From Streptomyces roseolilacinus (GTDB lineage: Bacteria; Actinomycetota; Actinomycetes; Streptomycetales; Streptomycetaceae): 64,000 nucleotides of DNA. Positions 31,898 to 41,007 of the stretch are shown here, piece after piece. The notes under the pieces are model-generated. The model saw nothing but the letters and a program-made list of their open reading frames with translations, made no database searches and had not been told where the DNA came from. Numbering within the stretch: position 1 is the first letter of the stretch; every line of letters starts with the position of its first letter. The DNA is taken from the NCBI RefSeq assembly GCF_014649335.1, contig NZ_BMSV01000005.1, forward strand, positions 62,001-126,000. Direction: 5' to 3'. Position numbers and translations under genes: made by a program.

Positions 31898-34678
31898 GTG
31901 TCAACGGGGGAACCACAGGCCAGGATTCCGGCCTATCCGGGTGTCGAGCGCTTCGTCGACGCCTTCGACAAACTCGTGGTGCGGCCCCGCCGCGGGCGCG
32001 GCCGCGCCCCGGTGGTGCTGCTGAGCGAACCGGACGGCGGGCGGGCCGGCTGCCGCATCGTCGCCGGGCTGAGGTCCCGGCTCACCGGCCGCCACGGCCG
32101 GCTCGCGCCGCACGCCTACCTCACGGAGGCCGTCGGGGACCCGGCCGTCGCACCGCTGGAACTGTACGAGCAGATCGCCTACCAGCTGGGCGAGTCCATG
32201 CCGCACGGCAGCGGCCGGCTCCACCTGCCCTCGTACCGGCTGCTGCGCGCCGTCGTCACCGCGCCCGCCGCCGGCGGCCTGATGGAGCGCCGCCCGAAGG
32301 AGCTGCGCGACCACTGCTACGCCCAGCACCGGGAGGTCTCCGGGCTCGCCCACGGCCTGTGGTGGCTCGGCGGCCGGGACCAGGCCAACGGCGGCACGCT
32401 CCTCGAACTGCTGTGGAACTTCGTCGCCGGCCCGCTCTTCCAGCGGCTGCCCCGCGCCCTGTACGGCAGGCGCGCCAACCGCCGCATGCTGGGCCGGGCC
32501 CGCTCCGGCACCCGCCGCTGGTACGCGGAGTGGGTCCGCCAGCAGCAGGGCACCCCGCCCGCCGACTTCTTCCGCTCGGCGCTGGACCTCGTCGGCGGCG
32601 GCCCGGACGGCGACCCCGAGCAGCTCGACCGCATCCTCGTCCACGCCCTCCTCGCCGACCTGGAGGCCGCGAGCCGCCGGCGCTGGTACGACCCGTGGCG
32701 CCGGCGCCGCGTCAGCCGCTTCGTCCTGCTGGTGGAGGAGGCCGGCCCCGCCGAGTCCCGCGTCCAGCGGTTCCTGCGCGAACTGCGCTCCGCCATGGAG
32801 GACCTGCAGTGCACCTCGGTCCTGGCGGTGGCGGCCGGGGTGCGCACGCTCGCCAGCCGCATCCCCGACATCGAGGCCCCCGGACTGGCCGCCGCGGGCG
32901 CGGAACTGGAGCACATCGCCCAGCACGGCACCCCGCCGGGCCGCCCCTCCGGCATGGTGGTCCCCGTGGCCGAGGGCCCGGAGGACGACCAGGCCGCGAC
33001 GTACTGGCTCGGCCGCTGGCCCACGCTCGCGCCGCCCGCGCACCGCTGGGGCCCGGGCGCCGAGGTCGCCGCGGCCCTCGGCGCCGCGCTGCTCGCCCTG
33101 GTGGTGACGGCGGGCCTGGTGGCGGGCGTGCCGTTCGGTCGCGGCGGCCCGGACCCGTGCCTGGGCTCCACGTTCCTCGGCACCGACGGGCAGTGCGTCG
33201 GCGTCGCCGAGCGCGCGGAGTCGTTCGACACGAAGGACGGGAAGCGGCCGCTGCCCGACGGGGAGCGGGCGGTGCGCGACGTGCTCCAGCGCATCGAGCG
33301 GCAGAACAAGGCCGTGGAGCGGGAACTCGCCGGCCGCGCCCCCGGCGACATCCGCCCCGAGGCCCGTACCGTCGTCTACTTCGGGCCGCTCAGCGGCGGC
33401 AAGGACGCCGACGACCCGGTGCGCGGCGGCACGCTCGCCGAACTGCGCGGCCTCGCCCTGGCCCAGTCCTTCGTCAACGCGCAGGCGCTCGGGTCGGGGG
33501 AGCGGGTGCCCCTGCGGGTCCTCGCCGCCAACGCGGGCGACCGCTTCCAGGACGCCCGGGAGGTCGCCCACCGGATCGTCGAACTCGCCGCCCGGGACCG
33601 GTCCATCGTCGGCGTCCTCGGCTTCGGCCAGAGCCGTCGCCGCACCTACGAGGCGATGCGGGTCTTCGACGAGGCGGGCCTGCCGATGGTCGGCACGTCC
33701 GGCACCTCCGACGAACTCCTCGCCCAGGGCGAGCACTACTACCAGACCGCGCCCACCAACTCCCGCGCCGGGGAGGTCATGGCGGCGTTCGTCCGGTACG
33801 CGCCCATGGTCGCCGGCCGGCCGGCGAAGGGGGTCCGGCTCGTCGCCGACCCGTCCGACGTCTACAGCGCCGGCCTCGCCGCCGCCTTCCGCGCCGCGTA
33901 CGGCGAGGAGCGCACCACCACGCTGCTGTACACCCCGGCCGACGCGCCCGAGCCGTCCACCGCGCCCGGCCCGCCGGCGGGCACCCCGGTCGCGACCCTC
34001 GCCGACCTGGCGCGCGAGGTGTGCCGCGCGGTCGCCGAGGAACCCGGCACGGCCGTCGTGTGGGCGGGGCGCGGCAGCGACCTCCAGCTGTTCCTGGGCG
34101 AACTCGCCCGGGGCGCGCGGGCCTGCCCGAAGCTGAGCGTCCTCGGTGGTGACGACGTCACCAACGCGCTGACCGAGGAGCGCCGCCCCTGGGAGCTCTT
34201 CCCCGGCCTGGACCTGTACTACGTCTCGCACGGCCGGGCGCCGGCCCTGTCGCGCGAGAGCGGCGAGGCGGCGGCCTTCCTCGCCGCGTACGACCGCACG
34301 TACGCGAAGGACCACGGCGCCCGTACCGGCGACATGCGCCAGGACGCCCACGTCGCGCTCGCCTGGGACGCCATGCGCTACCTCGCCGAGGGGGTCGACC
34401 AGGCGTGGCGGGGTACCGGCGGGCGCGACGACCGCCTCGACCGGCGGCTGCTCCAGGCCGTGCTGTACCAGGGGCTGGGCGGGGGCGGCCTCGACGGCGC
34501 CACCGGCTGGATCGACGCGCACGGCGCGGCGGGCGGCGGCCGGCTCACCGGGCGGAAGCTGATCGCGGTGGAGCGCGGCGGACCGGCGGGCGCGCGGACC
34601 GTGCTGCTGTGCGGGGCGGTCGCCCGCGACGACGTGCGCGAGCGGTGGGGGAGCGGCCCAGGGCGCCCCTGCCCCTGA
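31898..34678 (+). CDS. transmembrane receptor: degenerate P-loop domain plus type I periplasmic-binding domain
   Basis: A 926-residue protein from GTG 31898 (ribosome site GGGGGAGGG). The cytoplasmic N-terminal part (1-385) has VVLLSEPDGGRAGCRIVAGLRSRL at 39-62, in the position of a Walker A loop but lacking GxxxxGK, and FVLLVEEAG at 275-283 like a Walker B strand. One transmembrane helix (about 390-411) leads to an extracytoplasmic domain (about 450-880) that resembles branched-chain amino acid/receptor-type binding proteins (TVVYFGPLSGGK; IVGVLGFGQSRRTYEAM-type; GTSGTSDELLAQGEHYYQTAPTNSRAGEVMA). It probably senses an external ligand and signals inward. No transporter genes are linked. Confidence 0.75.
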   Translation: MSTGEPQARIPAYPGVERFVDAFDKLVVRPRRGRGRAPVVLLSEPDGGRAGCRIVAGLRSRLTGRHGRLAPHAYLTEAVGDPAVAPLELYEQIAYQLGESMPHGSGRLHLPSYRLLRAVVTAPAAGGLMERRPKELRDHCYAQHREVSGLAHGLWWLGGRDQANGGTLLELLWNFVAGPLFQRLPRALYGRRANRRMLGRARSGTRRWYAEWVRQQQGTPPADFFRSALDLVGGGPDGDPEQLDRILVHALLADLEAASRRRWYDPWRRRRVSRFVLLVEEAGPAESRVQRFLRELRSAMEDLQCTSVLAVAAGVRTLASRIPDIEAPGLAAAGAELEHIAQHGTPPGRPSGMVVPVAEGPEDDQAATYWLGRWPTLAPPAHRWGPGAEVAAALGAALLALVVTAGLVAGVPFGRGGPDPCLGSTFLGTDGQCVGVAERAESFDTKDGKRPLPDGERAVRDVLQRIERQNKAVERELAGRAPGDIRPEARTVVYFGPLSGGKDADDPVRGGTLAELRGLALAQSFVNAQALGSGERVPLRVLAANAGDRFQDAREVAHRIVELAARDRSIVGVLGFGQSRRRTYEAMRVFDEAGLPMVGTSGTSDELLAQGEHYYQTAPTNSRAGEVMAAFVRYAPMVAGRPAKGVRLVADPSDVYSAGLAAAFRAAYGEERTTTLLYTPADAPEPSTAPGPPAGTPVATLADLAREVCRAVAEEPGTAVVWAGRGSDLQLFLGELARGARACPKLSVLGGDDVTNALTEERRPWELFPGLDLYYVSHGRAPALSRESGEAAAFLAAYDRTYAKDHGARTGDMRQDAHVALAWDAMRYLAEGVDQAWRGTGGRDDRLDRRLLQAVLYQGLGGGGLDGATGWIDAHGAAGGGRLTGRKLIAVERGGPAGARTVLLCGAVARDDVRERWGSGPGRPCP

Positions 34679-34706
34679 CGGGCGGGTGCCGCCGCACGGG
34701 CGGCCC

Positions 34707-34752
34707 TTGTGCGGCGGTGCTGGTCACGACTTAATTCACTACGTGAGTTAAG
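34707..34752 (+). promoter_or_regulatory. ROK gene promoter with autoregulatory operator
   Basis: TTGTGC (34707-34712) and CTTAAT (34730-34735) are spaced by exactly 17 bp. The -10 is the left end of a 23-bp operator (34730-34752) with 10-bp arms CTTAATTCAC and GTGAGTTAAG that are inverted repeats at 9 of 10 positions. It matches the operator before the ABC/GH1 operon (13631-13653) at 20 of 23 bases, including the same orientation of the more conserved half. Confidence 0.82.
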
Positions 34753-34828
34753 CTGTGCGGCGTGATGTCGGCCGCTGTGTGCCCGAGCGGGGACAATGAC
34801 GCGACGGGCCGGCGGAAAGGGGCGGGAG

Positions 34829-36121
34829 ATGGCGGGACGAACCGGGCGCACGGTCTACGACCTGCGCAGGAGCAACAGGGCCGCCGTACTGCGGCGCCTG
34901 TACTTCGACGGGCCCCTCAGCCGCCAGGAGCTCGGCCCCGCCACCGGTCTCAGCTCCGGCACCATCAGCAACGTCGTCGGCGACCTCACCGCGGACGGAC
35001 TGGTCGAGGAGGCCGGCAGCGTCGAGTCGGACGGCGGCCGCCCCCGCATCCTCGTGCGCGTCGCCCCGGCGAGCGGACACCTCGTCGGCGTCGACGTCGG
35101 CGAGACCCGCGTCCGCGTCGAGCTGTTCGACCTGGCCCTCACCGAACTCGCCCGTACCGAACGCCCCCTGACCGGCGACGGCTACGACGTCGACGGCATC
35201 GTCGGCCACGTCCGCGACGGCGTCGGCGAGGTGCTGCGCCGCGCGGGCGTGGCCGCCGAGGCCCTCCTCGGCGTCGGCGTCGGCGTGCCCGGCATCGTGG
35301 AGCGCACCCCCGAGCACGGCGCCGTCGTCCACGGCCAGACCATCGGCTGGGACGCGGTCCCCCTGGAGGAGATGCTCAGGAGGTCCAGCGGCCTGCCCGC
35401 CTCGGTGCCGTTCCTGATCGAGAACGGGGCCAGGACCCTCGGCCAGGCCGAGATGTGGTTCGGCGCCGGACGCGGCGCCCGCAGCGTCGCCGTCGTCCTC
35501 CTCGGCTCCGGCGTGGGCGGCTGCCACGTCACCGACGTCGCCCAGCAGGGCCGCGCCCTGGAGTGGGGCCACCTGACCGTCCAGGTCGGCGGCCGCCGCT
35601 GCCGCTGCGGCGCGCCCGGCTGCCTGGAGGCGTACGTCGGCGCGGGCGCCCTGCTCGACCGGTGGCGGGAGGCGGGAGGCCGGCCCCCGGCCGGCGCCGG
35701 CGAGGAGGCCGCGCTGGCCGCGCTCGCCGACGCCGCCCACCCGCCGTCCGGCGGCGACCCCGACCCGGTGGCCCGCGCGGTGCTGCGGGAGGCCGCCGAG
35801 TACCTCGGCGCGGGGTTGTCGGGGCTCGTCAACCTGTTCCAGCCGGAGAGGATCCTCGTCGGCGGCTGGGCCGGGCTCCGGCTCGGTCCGCGCTTCCTCG
35901 CCGACGTACGCGCGCACGCCACCGCCTACTCCCTGTCGTACCCGGCGGACCGGGTCACCCTGGACCTCGGGGCCCTGGGGCCGGACGCGGTGACGGTCGG
36001 CGCGGCCACCCTCCCCCTGTCCGTCTTCCTCGAAGCCGGCGGCCACCGCCCCCCGGCGGCCGCCCGCCCCGCGCAGACCCCCGCCTGGCAGGCCGCCCTG
36101 GAGGCCCGCGCCCTCGGCTGA
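34829..36121 (+). CDS. ROK-family transcriptional regulator
   Basis: A 430-residue ROK (repressor, ORF, kinase) protein. An N-terminal winged helix (RSNRAAVLRRLYFDGPLSRQELGPATGLSSGTISNVVGDL, about 13-52) is followed by a sugar-kinase-fold domain with LVGVDVGETRVRVEL and the zinc motif CRCGAPGCLEAYVG (Cys and His ligands). I choose ATG 34829 after AAAGGGG; an in-frame ATG at 34796 would add 11 residues. The operator just upstream and its near copy before the ABC/GH1 operon indicate that it represses both. A sugar or sugar phosphate should relieve repression. Confidence 0.9.
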   Translation: MAGRTGRTVYDLRRSNRAAVLRRLYFDGPLSRQELGPATGLSSGTISNVVGDLTADGLVEEAGSVESDGGRPRILVRVAPASGHLVGVDVGETRVRVELFDLALTELARTERPLTGDGYDVDGIVGHVRDGVGEVLRRAGVAAEALLGVGVGVPGIVERTPEHGAVVHGQTIGWDAVPLEEMLRRSSGLPASVPFLIENGARTLGQAEMWFGAGRGARSVAVVLLGSGVGGCHVTDVAQQGRALEWGHLTVQVGGRRCRCGAPGCLEAYVGAGALLDRWREAGGRPPAGAGEEAALAALADAAHPPSGGDPDPVARAVLREAAEYLGAGLSGLVNLFQPERILVGGWAGLRLGPRFLADVRAHATAYSLSYPADRVTLDLGALGPDAVTVGAATLPLSVFLEAGGHRPPAAARPAQTPAWQAALEARALG

Positions 36122-36174
36122 CCCGCCCGCGCGGACGGGGTTAGGGCGGTCGCGCGCGAGGAACACGGGGGTGC

Positions 36175-36369
36175 ATGGAACAGACGAAGCGCACGCCGCG
36201 AACCGCCGGGGAAGAGGTCCTGCACGAGTTCGAGGAGGCCGAACTCCGGCTCGACGACGGGAAGGCCGACGAGTCCGACGGCGAGGCGGCCGACTCCCTC
36301 ACCCCCAGCCGGACCGCCCAGGAGTCCGTACGGAAGCGGGACGGGGACGGCTCCGAGGACGGGTCCTAG
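36175..36369 (+). CDS. small acidic protein
   Basis: A 64-residue hydrophilic protein, about a third Asp and Glu, without hydrophobic core (EEVLHEFEEAELRLDDGKADESDGEAAD). It lies 53 bp after the ROK stop. The start ATG 36175 follows GGGGG. It is probably intrinsically disordered. Similar small acidic proteins occur widely in Streptomyces without known function. Confidence 0.5.
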   Translation: MEQTKRTPRTAGEEVLHEFEEAELRLDDGKADESDGEAADSLTPSRTAQESVRKRDGDGSEDGS

Positions 36370-36626
36370 GCGCGGCGGCCGCGTACGGGCCCACGCCGTA
36401 CGGGAGGCGGCCCCGCCCACCGGGCCCCGGCACGGGGCCTCGCGGGCGGGCGCCCCGGCGTGCCCCGCCGGCTCCGCACGGGCCCGACCGGCGGGACGCG
36501 CCGCCGGGGCCGGCGGTTTGACGGGCGGCTGCCGGGTCACCCGTGAGGGGTCCGCCGACGCGGACCGTCACGACGCAGCCCGTCACTCCGTGCCCCACGG
36601 GTGACCCCGGCCACGGAGGAGTTGGC

Positions 36627-37073
36627 ATGGCCGTACGGCACCACCTCATACAGGCCCCGCCCTCGGCGGTGTGGGAGGTACTCAGCGACCCCGACAAGTA
36701 CGCCGAGTGGGTCGTCGGCACCGAGGAGACCCGCCCCCTGTACGGCACCTGGCCCGAGGTGGGCGCCGCCCTCCAGTACACCGTCGCGCTCGGACCGGCC
36801 CGGCTGGAGGGCTCCACCGTGGTCCGCCGCCTGGAGCCGCCGAACCGGCTGGAACTGGAGGCCAAGAGCGGACCCGCCGGAAGCGCCCGCATCGCCATCG
36901 AGGTCAACCCCTGGGGCGAGGAGACCCTCGTCATCGTCGACGAGCACCCCCTGCGGGGACCCGGCGCGCGCCTCCACAACGCGCTCCTCGAAGCGGCCAT
37001 CCAGCTCCGCCACCGCCGCATGCTGCGCCGCCTCGCCGAGGTCGTCGAAGGTACGCGCGCCTCCACCGCCTGA
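36627..37073 (+). CDS. SRPBCC-family (polyketide cyclase/START-like) protein
   Basis: A 148-residue single-domain START-fold protein. Motifs are HHLIQAPPSAVWEVLSDPDKYAEWVVGT at the N-terminus and a long C-terminal helix. It should bind a hydrophobic ligand in a deep pocket; no catalytic residues are obvious. ATG 36627 follows GGAGGAG. The next gene, a FAD oxidoreductase of the carotenoid-type family, starts 31 bp later, so they are likely an operon acting on the same lipid or isoprenoid. Confidence 0.85.
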   Translation: MAVRHHLIQAPPSAVWEVLSDPDKYAEWVVGTEETRPLYGTWPEVGAALQYTVALGPARLEGSTVVRRLEPPNRLELEAKSGPAGSARIAIEVNPWGEETLVIVDEHPLRGPGARLHNALLEAAIQLRHRRMLRRLAEVVEGTRASTA

Positions 37074-37104
37074 CCACCGACGCCGAACGCGGGAGGAACC
37101 TGCC

Positions 37105-38715
37105 ATGCCCGACGCCGTCGTCGTGGGGGCCGGGCCCAACGGGCTGGTCGCCGCCAACCTGCTCGCCGACCGCGGCTGGACGGTGGAGGTCCTGGAGACC
37201 GAGGACGAGCCGGGCGGCGCCGTGCGCAGCGACCGCGGCGTCGACCCCGACCACGTGAGCGACCTGTTCAGCTCCTTCTACCCGCTGACCGCGGCCTCCC
37301 CGGTCATCCGCTCCCTGCGCCTCCACGAATGGGGCCTGCGCTGGAGCCACGCCCCGGCCGTCGTCGCCCACCCGCTGCTCGACGGCCGCTGCGCCGTACT
37401 CGAACGCGACCCGGAGCGCACGGCCGCCGGACTGGAGTCCTTCGCCCCCGGCGACGGCGCCGCCTGGCAGGGCCTGTGCGACATCTGGGACCGCGTCGGC
37501 CCCGACACGCTGCGCGCCCTGTTCACGCCGTTCCCGCCCGTGAGGCCCGGCCTGAGGCTCGCCGCCCGGCTGGGCGCCGCCGACGGCCTGCGCCTCGCCC
37601 GGATGGCCCTGCTGCCGGCGCGGCGGCTGGGCGAGGAGACCTTCACCGGGGACGGCGGGCGGCTGCTGCTCGCCGGGAACGCCCTGCACGCCGACCTGTC
37701 GCCCGAGACGGCCCTCGGCGGCGGCTTCGGCTGGCTGATGTGCATGCTCGCCCAGAGCGTCGGCTTCCCCGTGCCCGCCGGCGGCGCGGGCGCCCTCACC
37801 GGCGCGCTGGTACGCCGCCTCACCGAGCGGGGCGGCACCGTCCGCTGCGGCCGGCGCGTCACCGAGGTGGTGGTGCGCGACGGCCGGGCGCGCGGCGTCC
37901 GCACCGCCGACGGGGAGACCGTCACCGCGCACCGCGCCGTCCTCGCCGACGTGTCGGCGCCCGCCCTGTACGGCGGGCTCGTCGCCTGGGACCACCTGCC
38001 CGCCCGGCTCCGCGAGGACATGCGCCGCTTCCAGTGGGACCTCGGCACGGTGAAGGTCGACTGGGTCCTGGACCGGCCCGTCCCCTGGTCCGCCGAGGGC
38101 CCGGCCCGCGCCGGGACCGTGCACCTCGCGGACGGCGTCGACGAGCTCACCCGCTCCGCCGCCCAGATCGCCAGGAACCTGGTCCCGGACCGGCCGTTCC
38201 TGGTCATGGGCCAGATGACCACCGCCGACCCGTCCCGGTCGCCCGCCGGCACCGAGTCGGCGTGGGCGTACACCCACGTGCCGCGCCCGATCGCGGGCGA
38301 CGCGGGCCCGGACGGCATCACCGGCGCGTGGACACCGGACGACGGGCAGCGGATGGCGGACCGCATGGAAGGGGTCGTCGAGCGGTACGCGCCCGGCTTC
38401 CGCGCGGCGGTACGGGCCCGCCGCGTCCTGACCCCGCCCACACTGGAGGCGATGGACGCCAACCTCCGCGACGGCGCCATCAACGGCGGCACGTCCGCGA
38501 TCCACCAGCAGCTGGTGTTCCGCCCCGCCCCGGCCGCCGGCCGCCCGGAGACACCGGTGCGGGGCCTGTACCTGGCGTCCGCGTCCGCCCACCCGGGCGG
38601 CGGCGTGCACGGCGCGCCCGGCGCCAACGCGGCACGGGCGGCGCTGCGGACCAGCGGGGCCTCCGTGTCGACGCTGCTCGCGGCGGGGCAGCGGCGCCTG
38701 GTCCGCCGCCGCTGA
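37105..38715 (+). CDS. FAD-dependent phytoene-dehydrogenase-type oxidoreductase
   Basis: A 536-residue flavoprotein. The N-terminal dinucleotide-binding motif is VVVGAGPNGLVAANLLADRG (6-25), followed by VLETEDEPGG, and the C-terminal block HPGGGVHGAPGANAARAAL is the conserved FAD-contact region of the phytoene desaturase/CrtI-like and related amine-oxidase superfamily. Likely desaturates or oxidises a lipid or isoprenoid. ATG 37105 follows GGGAGGAAC; it is the second gene after an SRPBCC protein. Confidence 0.85.
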   Translation: MPDAVVVGAGPNGLVAANLLADRGWTVEVLETEDEPGGAVRSDRGVDPDHVSDLFSSFYPLTAASPVIRSLRLHEWGLRWSHAPAVVAHPLLDGRCAVLERDPERTAAGLESFAPGDGAAWQGLCDIWDRVGPDTLRALFTPFPPVRPGLRLAARLGAADGLRLARMALLPARRLGEETFTGDGGRLLLAGNALHADLSPETALGGGFGWLMCMLAQSVGFPVPAGGAGALTGALVRRLTERGGTVRCGRRVTEVVVRDGRARGVRTADGETVTAHRAVLADVSAPALYGGLVAWDHLPARLREDMRRFQWDLGTVKVDWVLDRPVPWSAEGPARAGTVHLADGVDELTRSAAQIARNLVPDRPFLVMGQMTTADPSRSPAGTESAWAYTHVPRPIAGDAGPDGITGAWTPDDGQRMADRMEGVVERYAPGFRAAVRARRVLTPPTLEAMDANLRDGAINGGTSAIHQQLVFRPAPAAGRPETPVRGLYLASASAHPGGGVHGAPGANAARAALRTSGASVSTLLAAGQRRLVRRR

Positions 38716-38850
38716 CGGCCCCTCCGAGTGGCCCCCGCTGACGGCCTCCGAGCGGTCCCGGCCGGGTGCCGCGGGCCGGCGCCGTCCGGGTGGGGCGGCT
38801 CCGCGCGGCTCCCGGCGGGCCACCGTCCCCCGTGCCCCCCTCCCGCCCCG

Positions 38851-39822
38851 TCAGCGGCGGGCCCGTCGCGCCAGTCCGGCCACCGCCGCGGCCACCGCCG
38901 CCGTACCCGCACGCCGTCCCGCCGTGCGGACCGTGCCGTGCCAGCCGCCGCCCACGCTGCCCGGCCCCGGCCGCGGTGCGAAGAGCGTCCCGTCGTGGTG
39001 CGGGGCGGCCTCGCCCCGTACGAAGTGGTCGCGGTCGACCTTGGCCGCCAGCACCCTCTCCCACGCGCCCGGGCCGATCGCCACGACCAGCCGCAGGGAC
39101 CGCGCCGACGCCCCCACGAAGACCTCGCGCCGCGGCCTGCGCACGGCTCCCACGATCGCCCGGGCCACCCGGCGCGGGGTGTAGACCGGCGGCATGGCCC
39201 GCACCCGGCGGCCGGTGCGGTTGGCCAGGTGCTGGAAGAACGGCGTGTCGACGGTCGCCGGGAGCACCGTGCACACGCGGACGTCCCGCTCGCCCGCCAG
39301 CCGCAGCTCCTGCCGCAGCGAGGAGTCGAACGCCAGCAGCGCGTGCTTCGACATCGTGTACGCGCTGTTGTACGGCGAGGAGACCAGGCCCAGCACTGAC
39401 GACACGTCGACCAGCACGCCCGTGCCCTGCCGCCGCATCACCGGCAGCACCGCCCGCGCCGCGTTGACGCACCCCAGCACGTTCACGTCGAGCACGCGGC
39501 GCACCTCGCCGGCCGGCACGTCCTCCACGGCGCCGAACACGGCGACCGCCGCCGCGTTCACCCACACGTCGACGCGCCCGTACTCCCGTACCGCGCGCCG
39601 GGCGAGCTCCGCGACGGCCGCCTCGTCCGCCACGTCGGTCGGCTGGACGACCGCCCGGGCGCCCCGGTGCGCGCGGCACTCGCGGGCGACCGCCTCCAGC
39701 GCCTCCGTCCCGCGCGCGGCGAGCACCAGCGCGGCACCGTGCCGGGCGAACTCCAGCGCGGTCGCCCTGCCGATCCCGCTGGACGCCCCGGTGACGACCA
39801 CGACCAGGCCCTTGGTGTGCAC
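38851..39822 (-). CDS. short-chain dehydrogenase/reductase
   Basis: A 323-residue SDR. TGASSGIG at 11-18 is the nucleotide-binding motif; catalytic Ser141/142, Tyr155 and Lys159 form the triad in DVSSVLGLVSSPYNSAYTMSKHA. The cofactor motif is followed by Ala-Arg rather than Asp, so NADP is probable. The C-terminal extension after residue 240 is long and basic, as in the DHRS7-like actinobacterial group. GTG 39822 has CGGAGG. It is divergent from the kinase-like gene. Confidence 0.88.
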   Translation of the reverse strand: MHTKGLVVVVTGASSGIGRATALEFARHGAALVLAARGTEALEAVARECRAHRGARAVVQPTDVADEAAVAELARRAVREYGRVDVWVNAAAVAVFGAVEDVPAGEVRRVLDVNVLGCVNAARAVLPVMRRQGTGVLVDVSSVLGLVSSPYNSAYTMSKHALLAFDSSLRQELRLAGERDVRVCTVLPATVDTPFFQHLANRTGRRVRAMPPVYTPRRVARAIVGAVRRPRREVFVGASARSLRLVVAIGPGAWERVLAAKVDRDHFVRGEAAPHHDGTLFAPRPGPGSVGGGWHGTVRTAGRRAGTAAVAAAVAGLARRARR

Positions 39823-40053
39823 GGCGACCTCCGGTGCGCTCCTCGACGGCCCCCCGGACGCCGGACGGAGTACCCGCGCCCGCCCGCCCCACTCCCGCCA
39901 CCGGCCCCGCCGGGACCCGTACCGCACCGCCCCGCGGGGCGCGGGCGCCGCCGCCGTGGCGGGAGCCCACGCGGCCGTGCTGGTATGGAGCGGGGTGCCG
40001 CCCCGCCGGACGGCGGCGGGCGGCGGCCGCACGACCCGGGAGGAGGCGCGCCG

Positions 40054-40788
40054 ATGCGGGAGCGGGAGGGGGTGCCGGACGTGGCGGTCCTCGTCGGGCT
40101 GCAGGCGTCCGGCAAGTCGACGTTCTACCGGCAGTGCCTCGCCGACCGGTACGACCTGGTGAGCAAGGACCTGTTCCCGCGCGGCGCCCGGAACAAGCAG
40201 CGGCGGCAGATGGCCCTCGTCGAGGAGGCCCTGGCCGCCGGCCGGCCGGTTGCGGTCGACAACACCAACCCGTCCCCCGAGGAGTGGGGCCCGCTGCTGG
40301 CGGCGGCCCGCGCCCACGGCGCGACCGCCACGGCGTACTGGTTCCCGCCGGACGTGGCGGCGGCGCTGCGCCGCAACGCCGCACGGCGGGGCCGGGAGCG
40401 GGTGCCGGAGGTGGGCCTCCGCGCCACGTTCGGCCGGCTGCGCGGACCGTCGCGCTCCGACGGGTTCGACGCCGTGCTGGAGGTCCGGTTCGACGGCCGC
40501 GGCGGGTTCGCCGTGCGCCCGGCGCCCGGCGAGGAGGCCCCGGCCGCCCGGAGGCATCCCCCCGGGCCGCCCGGGTACCCGCCGACCGACGCGCAGGATC
40601 CGACGCACGGAGGAGGTACCGAGGTGACCGTGCCCGAGGAGAACCGGCCGAAGACCACCACCACGGACGACGTCATCGAGTCCACCGACACCGAGGAGCG
40701 GCGGGAGCAGCAGCCCGGCGGCACCGGCCGCTCCCTGCGGGAGGCGATGGAGGAGGCGGGCGTCAAGCGCGAGGACTACGAGGAGTAG
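40054..40788 (+). CDS. P-loop kinase-like protein with fused acidic tail
   Basis: A 244-residue protein. The Walker A motif GLQASGKST is at 15-23, and VAVDNTNPSPEEW plus AAALRRNAARRGRERVPE match the polynucleotide-kinase-like AAA_33 family, which would phosphorylate a small molecule or nucleic acid end. The kinase region ends near residue 165. A Pro-rich linker then leads to an acidic tail (about 192-244; PKTTTTDDVIESTDTEERREQQ). A strong internal ribosome site and GTG at 40624 in the same frame could produce the tail alone (54 residues). Confidence 0.8.
   Translation: MREREGVPDVAVLVGLQASGKSTFYRQCLADRYDLVSKDLFPRGARNKQRRQMALVEEALAAGRPVAVDNTNPSPEEWGPLLAAARAHGATATAYWFPPDVAAALRRNAARRGRERVPEVGLRATFGRLRGPSRSDGFDAVLEVRFDGRGGFAVRPAPGEEAPAARRHPPGPPGYPPTDAQDPTHGGGTEVTVPEENRPKTTTTDDVIESTDTEERREQQPGGTGRSLREAMEEAGVKREDYEE
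40609..40626 (+). other. internal ribosome site and start inside kinase gene
   Basis: GGAGGAGGT (40609-40617) lies 6 bp before an in-frame GTG at 40624. It is stronger than most start sites in the window, so the acidic C-terminal 54 residues may be made as a separate protein, or the gene may be a fusion of two formerly separate genes. Confidence 0.55.
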
Positions 40789-40797
40789 CCGGCGGAC

Positions 40798-40836
40798 GGC
40801 CGGCCCGCGGCGTGCCCCGGCCGTCGCGGGCCGGCC
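40798..40836. terminator. terminator between kinase and S8 protease genes
   Basis: A 12-bp perfect stem GGCCGGCCCGCG / CGCGGGCCGGCC with a 15-nt loop, 9 bp after the kinase stop. Confidence 0.72.
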
Positions 40837-41007
40837 GGGCCGTGCCGCGCCGACGGCGCCCCGGGGAGGCCGGTCCGGCCACCACCGGGTGCGCCGCGAC
40901 GTCCTGTTCGCGGGTGGGGGCCGGCCCGGTCGTCGCGGACCCGCCGTGCCGCCCGGGCGCCGAAGCGCATCCGGGCGGCTCGGCGCCGCGCCCGGGGGAG
41001 GGAGCCC

